In this document: positions 31,248-35,099 of the stretch, one piece after another
Layout of the letters: each line of letters opens with the position of its first letter
How positions within the stretch are numbered: the first letter of the stretch is position 1
NCBI GenBank assembly: GCA_000434935.1
Contig: FR882164.1
Span: forward strand, 63,085 to 98,183
Length of the DNA: 35,099 bases
Source of the DNA: Bacteroides sp. CAG:709
GTDB lineage: Bacteria > Bacteroidota > Bacteroidia > Bacteroidales > UBA932
Direction of reading: 5' to 3'
Translations under genes and position numbers: made by a program
Notes under the pieces: generated by a model
What the model was told of the DNA's origin: nothing
Seen by the model: only the letters and a program-made list of their open reading frames with translations
The model's database searches: none

Positions 31248-32424
31248 TACAGAGTTTGACAAGGAGATTCGCTCCATTCTGGCAGATGCTGAGGAAGAAG
31301 TTCCTTCGTATCTGATGGATGAGGTGTTCTCCCGCCTTGACAGGAAGCGTGAACCTGTGCTGCCATTGTGGCTGAAGCGCACCACTGCGGTGATGGCTGC
31401 GGCTGCCGTGCTGGTGACCGGGTTCGTTCTGCTGTTCCCTGAAAAGGAGGATATCACAGTGGTGGAAAAACCGGCAGTCACTGCCGAGGTGAGGGAAGAC
31501 TCTGAAAATCAAATAGCTCATTCAGAGGAACTTATAGCTGATGCCGTGAAGCCTGTCAGGAAGATTTCCCGTCCGGTGGTTGTGAATGAAATCCCTGTGG
31601 AAGAAAGTTTGCCGGAAGCTGTTCAGGAGGACAGCGTATCGGAAGAACCGGTGGAACTCGGTCAGGCAGAAAAACCTCATGAGCAGGTTTCGGATCAAGA
31701 AGTTGAAGAAGAAACAGGAAAACAGAGCGACTATTTCGATTCCATCGCAGATGAAGATGAGCCGAAAGGACGCAGGAAGATTTCAATGACTGTCGGCGGA
31801 GACCTTGCAAGCAATGGCAATGCCAAGGGCTACAATGGCTTCGGCGGTTTCCGGGCACCGGGAGAGGGTATTCTGGAAGCGACTTATATCGAGCAGGTCG
31901 GCAAGAACTCCAAGTATATGATTCCGCTTTCATTCGGATTCTCCACGAGGATTCCTTTCGCGAAACGCTGGTCGGCAGGTATCGGACTGAACTATTCGAT
32001 GCTCCAGAGAACGTTTACCGGAGTCTACACGAACATCCATGAGGGAAAAACGACAATTGTAACCTCTTCAGATATAAAGAATACCTTACATTATGTAGGT
32101 ATCCCCGTAAATGTATATTACAATATCGTGGACGGGACCAAAGTCAAGTTTTATGCCTATGCGGGCGGTGCCGTGGAGAAGGGTATTTCCAATGTCTACA
32201 GAATCGGCCGTTCAGAGGGCGATATTCGTTATCATGAAAGCGTAAAAGGTGTTCAGGCTTCGGCCGGTGCCGGCTTCGGAGTGGAATTCACGCTTGCTGA
32301 CAAGCTCGGATTGTATGTAAATCCAGGATTGAGATATTATTTTGATTGCGGACAGCCGGTCAGCATCAGGACTCAGCAGCCGTTGATGATGAACTTCGAA
32401 ATAGGCTTCAGAGTGGGTATATAG
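31234..32424 (+). CDS. Dual-membrane-spanning anti-sigma factor (inner-membrane TM plus outer-membrane beta-barrel)
   Basis: 396 residues. Residues 1-47 are cytoplasmic and amphipathic, as in anti-sigma domains (IRSILADAEEEVPSYLMDEV). One transmembrane helix at about 48-68. Residues 69-182 form a long, Glu/Val-rich disordered linker, long enough to cross the periplasm. Residues 183-396 have beta-barrel character (alternating strands such as KISMTVGGDLAS, YMIPLSFGFSTRI, FYAYAGGAVEKG) ending in MNFEIGFRVGI, an outer-membrane C-terminus. This matches the layout of the dual-membrane-spanning anti-sigma (Dma) factors described in Bacteroides thetaiotaomicron. There is no signal peptide, as expected. 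The 14-base overlap with the sigma gene supports a paired system. Confidence 0.82.
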   Translation: MQDINTEFDKEIRSILADAEEEVPSYLMDEVFSRLDRKREPVLPLWLKRTTAVMAAAAVLVTGFVLLFPEKEDITVVEKPAVTAEVREDSENQIAHSEELIADAVKPVRKISRPVVVNEIPVEESLPEAVQEDSVSEEPVELGQAEKPHEQVSDQEVEEETGKQSDYFDSIADEDEPKGRRKISMTVGGDLASNGNAKGYNGFGGFRAPGEGILEATYIEQVGKNSKYMIPLSFGFSTRIPFAKRWSAGIGLNYSMLQRTFTGVYTNIHEGKTTIVTSSDIKNTLHYVGIPVNVYYNIVDGTKVKFYAYAGGAVEKGISNVYRIGRSEGDIRYHESVKGVQASAGAGFGVEFTLADKLGLYVNPGLRYYFDCGQPVSIRTQQPLMMNFEIGFRVGI

Positions 32425-32433
32425 GCATTAATT

Positions 32434-32469
32434 GAAGATTTTTATGTTGTGGGTAAATTAAAAATCTTC
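32434..32469 (+). other. First of two tandem hairpins after the anti-sigma gene
   Basis: GAAGATTTTTA (32434-32444) pairs perfectly with TAAAAATCTTC (32459-32469), 14-base loop. There is no T-run after it, so it is unlikely to terminate alone; it could be a 3' stabiliser or a processing site. Confidence 0.6.
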
Positions 32470-32480
32470 CATTTGTGGTA

Positions 32481-32525
32481 AAAAGCTCCTGTTCTTGGTG
32501 AAAGAATTCGGAGCTTTTCTTTTTT
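32481..32525 (+). terminator. Intrinsic terminator after the anti-sigma gene
   Basis: AAAAGCTCC (32481-32489) pairs with GGAGCTTTT (32510-32518); the inner TTCTT/AAGAA can extend it. A T-rich tail follows (32517-32525). Confidence 0.85.
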
Positions 32526-32554
32526 ATTGCGTACTTGCGGAAAAAAGCATAACC

Positions 32555-33847
32555 ATGAAACAGACCACTTTTTCGGCCATTGCCGTACTGCTGCTATTGC
32601 TGTTCGGATGCGGCCTGCTGGACACCGGAGAGTCCAGACTGAACAAACACAGATCAGAAACACTTTTGGCGGAACGCCACAATAAAGGCGCGTCATCTGA
32701 AGATGACAAGAAAACTGACACCGCAGTCTTCATTACGGCAGTGGAATTCGCCCCCAGCTATTTCTGGCAACGAGATACGGCAGGAGACAATGAGCCGTTC
32801 CGGATCAATGTCTACAAGAACATGGAGAAGATATTTTCCATAGCCGGCGGACCGGGGACAAATATCAGTTACGCTCCGGATATGCACAGATACATTGACG
32901 GACACCTTTATACGGACTGGTCTTCCGGCTCGGAGACGGTCATTTGCAGGGACGGCGAGGAAATCATCAGGTTCAAGGGCAGGGAAATGATTTGCGGTTT
33001 CCTTGTCAAGGACGGACAGATATACACTCTCAGCCAGAACCGCGACGGGGCGGGCTTTACGTGGCGATGCAACGGCGAAACCCTGTTCCATGATTCCCAG
33101 GGATATGTCATTGGCGGAATATCGGACCAGACCAATCCTGCCGGTGCAGTCAGTGATGACGGCGGAAATCTGTATTTCGCTTATCAGATACCGTCCAAAC
33201 GGGTGACGGAGCAGCGGCCTGCGGTATTCCTGGTGGAAAATGATGCCTCCTCACCGTTAAGATGTCCTTATGAGATGACCAATGTTTCCGATGTCAGGGT
33301 GATTGACGGAAAGATTTATATATCAGGTAATTCCGGTGGATATAATGCTTATGCGATAATGCTGGCGGGCGATGATGAGCGTCGTTTCTATGCAGGAGGC
33401 GGGTGTTATATGGCAGGATGCAAGGCCCTGTGGTCCGGAAAGGACATGTACATGAAGACGGACTACTCCAGAAATGCATGGTACTCCTCGTCCGCGCTTA
33501 TGTGGGACATGAATGGCAAAATCTTCGGCACGATGGACAACGACAAGCGAGTTTTCGACTATTATGCCGAAGATGACGGATATGCTTATGTCGGCATTGA
33601 CTACTCGTCGGGCGGGACATTCGTCCGCAATGTCCAGGATGATGAAAATGTGTACACCTGTGTCTTGCCCAAGCGTTACACCCTTATGGACACGCGGTGC
33701 GCCGCGCTATATGGCGGGACATTTTATGCCGGCCTGACGTCACATGAGCGTGGGGGAGTCCCCGTATTGGTAAAGAACGGTGTTTCTACCGAGCTGAAGA
33801 TCAATGGTTTTATATCTTCAGTCACGGTTACTGGTCTTCCCAAGTGA
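32555..33847 (+). CDS. Lipoprotein with beta-propeller-like repeats, function unknown
   Basis: 430 residues from MKQTTFSAIAVLLLLLFGC; a frame extension 20 residues upstream is rejected because it would cover the terminator and damage the lipoprotein signal. Lipid-modified Cys at residue 19 (LFGC), so it is an envelope lipoprotein. The body contains repeated beta-strand units such as DGQIYTLS, GGNLYFAY, DGKIYISG and GKDMYMKTD, a propeller-like spacing, but I recognise no defined family. Directly after the sigma/anti-sigma pair with a terminator between, so it could be a sigma target; this is inference from position. The 3' end overlaps tsaE by 20 bases tail to tail. Confidence 0.75.
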   Translation: MKQTTFSAIAVLLLLLFGCGLLDTGESRLNKHRSETLLAERHNKGASSEDDKKTDTAVFITAVEFAPSYFWQRDTAGDNEPFRINVYKNMEKIFSIAGGPGTNISYAPDMHRYIDGHLYTDWSSGSETVICRDGEEIIRFKGREMICGFLVKDGQIYTLSQNRDGAGFTWRCNGETLFHDSQGYVIGGISDQTNPAGAVSDDGGNLYFAYQIPSKRVTEQRPAVFLVENDASSPLRCPYEMTNVSDVRVIDGKIYISGNSGGYNAYAIMLAGDDERRFYAGGGCYMAGCKALWSGKDMYMKTDYSRNAWYSSSALMWDMNGKIFGTMDNDKRVFDYYAEDDGYAYVGIDYSSGGTFVRNVQDDENVYTCVLPKRYTLMDTRCAALYGGTFYAGLTSHERGGVPVLVKNGVSTELKINGFISSVTVTGLPK

Positions 33848-34256
33848 TGACGCGGCTCTCGTCCGGGCGTACGGCAATGCTGACTTTCAATGTCTCTTCA
33901 GGAAGAATGCTTTCGATATTCTCCGGCCATTCGATGAGGCACAGGCAGCCGCTGTCGATGTAGTCGTAGAAGCCTATGTCGAAAGCCTCTTCCGTGCGGG
34001 TGATTCTGTAGAAGTCAAAGTGGAATACCGAATCTCCGTCAGAAGTCTTGTATTCATTGACAATGGAAAAGGTAGGCGAACTTACGGCATCTTCCTTTAC
34101 GCCCAGCCTGTGGCAGAGGGCAGTGGTAAATGTCGTTTTGCCTGCACCCATCGGTGCGTAAAATGCGATGACGCTATGACCGGCAGTCTCTTTCAGGAAT
34201 TTGTCGGCAGCCTCGCCGATATGCGCCAGGTCATTTATGATAATTTCGTGTTTCAT
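33828..34256 (-). CDS. tsaE: tRNA threonylcarbamoyladenosine biosynthesis ATPase TsaE
   Basis: 142 residues, full length. TsaE is the ATPase partner of TsaB and TsaD in making t6A37 on tRNAs reading ANN codons. Walker A PMGAGKTTF (residues 35-43), then SPTFSIVNEY, FDFYRI and the late IEWPENI motif are all diagnostic. It is divergent from ispE and convergent with the lipoprotein gene. The start ATG is at 34256; a TAAGTTTG -7 element is upstream. Confidence 0.96.
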   Translation of the reverse strand: MKHEIIINDLAHIGEAADKFLKETAGHSVIAFYAPMGAGKTTFTTALCHRLGVKEDAVSSPTFSIVNEYKTSDGDSVFHFDFYRITRTEEAFDIGFYDYIDSGCLCLIEWPENIESILPEETLKVSIAVRPDESRVITWEDQ

Positions 34257-34281
34257 CTCCTTGATATTACGATTGCAGGCA

Positions 34282-34289
34282 CAAACTTA
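34282..34289 (-). promoter_or_regulatory. -7 element for tsaE
   Basis: Minus strand reads TAAGTTTG, matching TAnnTTTG, 26 bases before the tsaE start. No -33 element found at the usual spacing. Confidence 0.5.
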
Positions 34290-34311
34290 CACAAATTCAA
34301 CGGATTTTATG

Positions 34312-34319
34312 TAAATTTG
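34312..34319 (+). promoter_or_regulatory. -7 element for ispE
   Basis: TAAATTTG, TAnnTTTG match, 43 bases before the ispE start. No clear TTTG -33 element. Divergent from the tsaE element. Confidence 0.5.
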
Positions 34320-34361
34320 TCCGAATAACGTCATTCATGGAGCTGTAAAAAAAGGAATGTT

Positions 34362-35099
34362 ATGATAACTGAACCTCCTGTAAAAATAAATCTCGGACTC
34401 AATGTCCTCAGAAAAAGAGAAGATGGATATCATGATCTGGAAACATTGTTTTATCCTTGTAAACAGATACATGACACATTGGAAATAATAAAGGGGGATG
34501 ACTATAGCCGGACATCCGCGAGGCTGTCTGCCCTCTATGGTGACAGGCCCAAGATTACTGACCTCACTGCATCCGCGTCGGAAGAGTTCGACGCATTCGA
34601 CGACGATGTGATGCCTACATTCGCACAAGGCATATCCGGCGACGGGAAACTGATGATAACCGTGGCGAGACGTGAAGGAGTAGACTGGCCGGTGACCAAG
34701 GACCTGTGCGCCAAGGCTTACCACTTGCTTGATGCTGAGTTTAATCTTCCTCCGGTGAAGATATATCTGGAGAAGACATCTCCTGTGGGCGCCGGACTTG
34801 GCGGCGGCTCCGCAGACGCTGCATATACATTGACCATGCTTTCGCAGATGTTCGACCTTGGGCTTTCCAAACAGCAGGTCTCCGAATATGCCGCCAGGCT
34901 CGGAAGCGATTGCGCGTTTTTCGTGTGGAACCGTCCGATGATGGGAAGCGGCAGGGGAGAGATTCTTTCTCCTTATGATTTGAATATCAATATAGTAGAG
35001 TCGTCTGATGCCGCTCCAGGCTCATACGGGCTCCGCATTGTCGTGCCCGAGGGGATAGAAGTGTCTACCGCCGAAGCATATCGCGGCATCAAGCCGGCC
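34362..35099 (+). CDS. ispE: 4-diphosphocytidyl-2-C-methyl-D-erythritol kinase IspE (3' end outside window)
   Basis: 246 residues present, no stop in the window. GHMP kinase of the MEP isoprenoid pathway, phosphorylating CDP-methylerythritol at position 2. Seen: MITEPPVKINLGLNV with the catalytic Lys8, DGYHDLETLF, GHMP motif PVGAGLGGGSADAA (141-154), and GSDCAFF with catalytic Asp183. Compared with E. coli, where the GHMP motif starts near residue 94-100, the motif is about 40 residues later because of an insertion between about residue 46 and 107 (DYSRTSARLSALYG to KLMITVARREG). It is preceded by AAGGA. Divergent from tsaE. Confidence 0.95.
   Translation, partial: MITEPPVKINLGLNVLRKREDGYHDLETLFYPCKQIHDTLEIIKGDDYSRTSARLSALYGDRPKITDLTASASEEFDAFDDDVMPTFAQGISGDGKLMITVARREGVDWPVTKDLCAKAYHLLDAEFNLPPVKIYLEKTSPVGAGLGGGSADAAYTLTMLSQMFDLGLSKQQVSEYAARLGSDCAFFVWNRPMMGSGRGEILSPYDLNINIVESSDAAPGSYGLRIVVPEGIEVSTAEAYRGIKPA

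Noticed and set aside
32495..32554. 20-residue upstream extension of the lipoprotein
   Set aside because: It overlaps the anti-sigma terminator and would hide the lipoprotein signal that begins at 32555.
1..35099. CRISPR arrays, insertion sequences, attachment sites, tRNA and rRNA genes
   Set aside because: No spaced direct repeats, transposase or integrase frames, terminal repeats or cloverleaf-like sequences were seen on reading both strands.

Overview
The window is a gene-dense, tRNA-free stretch of a Bacteroidota chromosome, most likely order Bacteroidales. The evidence is the gene families (DUF4270, DUF3098, DUF4294, EnvC-like murein hydrolase activator, a long NagB/PIG-L fusion, an ECF sigma factor paired with a TM-plus-beta-barrel anti-sigma) and repeated promoter elements of the Bacteroidota form TTTG-N17..22-TAnnTTTG. 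I cannot assign a genus from sequence alone.

Layout. 1-606: end of a PnuC-type vitamin transporter, cut by the window edge. 704-952: acyl carrier protein, alone between its own promoter and a bidirectional terminator. 1027-3479 (minus): half-length starch-synthase-like protein and a DUF4270 lipoprotein. 3574-6300 (plus): ftsX, DUF3098, uppP, lpxH, an envelope operon, converging on a DUF4294 protein (minus). 7224-17868: a long ribosomal block from rplP to rplQ, with secY, map, infA, rpoA and two small genes, rpmD (L30) and rpmJ (L36). The front half of the S10 operon (rpsJ to rpsC) is absent; the block starts at rplP with its own promoter. 18075-20261: membrane pyrophosphatase behind a structured leader. 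20373-21398: LacI-type regulator. 21481-22987 (minus): MlaE/MlaF-like lipid ABC transporter. 23124-24800: YifB/ComM-type AAA+ protein. 24876-27613: NagB-like/PIG-L fusion followed by canonical NagB. 27737-30609: TPR protein and EnvC-like protein. 30699-32424: ECF sigma and a dual-membrane anti-sigma. 32555-33847: lipoprotein. 33828-34256 (minus): TsaE. 34362 to end: IspE, cut by the window edge.

Themes. Most of the window is core growth machinery (translation, secretion, transcription) and envelope biogenesis (FtsX, UppP, LpxH, MlaEF, EnvC, lipoproteins). The points I consider most worth following are the sigma/dual-membrane anti-sigma pair, the fusion protein whose NagB domain has lost two catalytic residues next to an intact NagB, the split S10 operon, and the paired leader structure before the pyrophosphatase gene. 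I saw no CRISPR array, insertion sequence, tRNA or rRNA, and no gene-free stretch above 300 bases; the longest gap (6924-7223, 300 bases) holds the rplP promoter and a small overlapping upstream reading frame.
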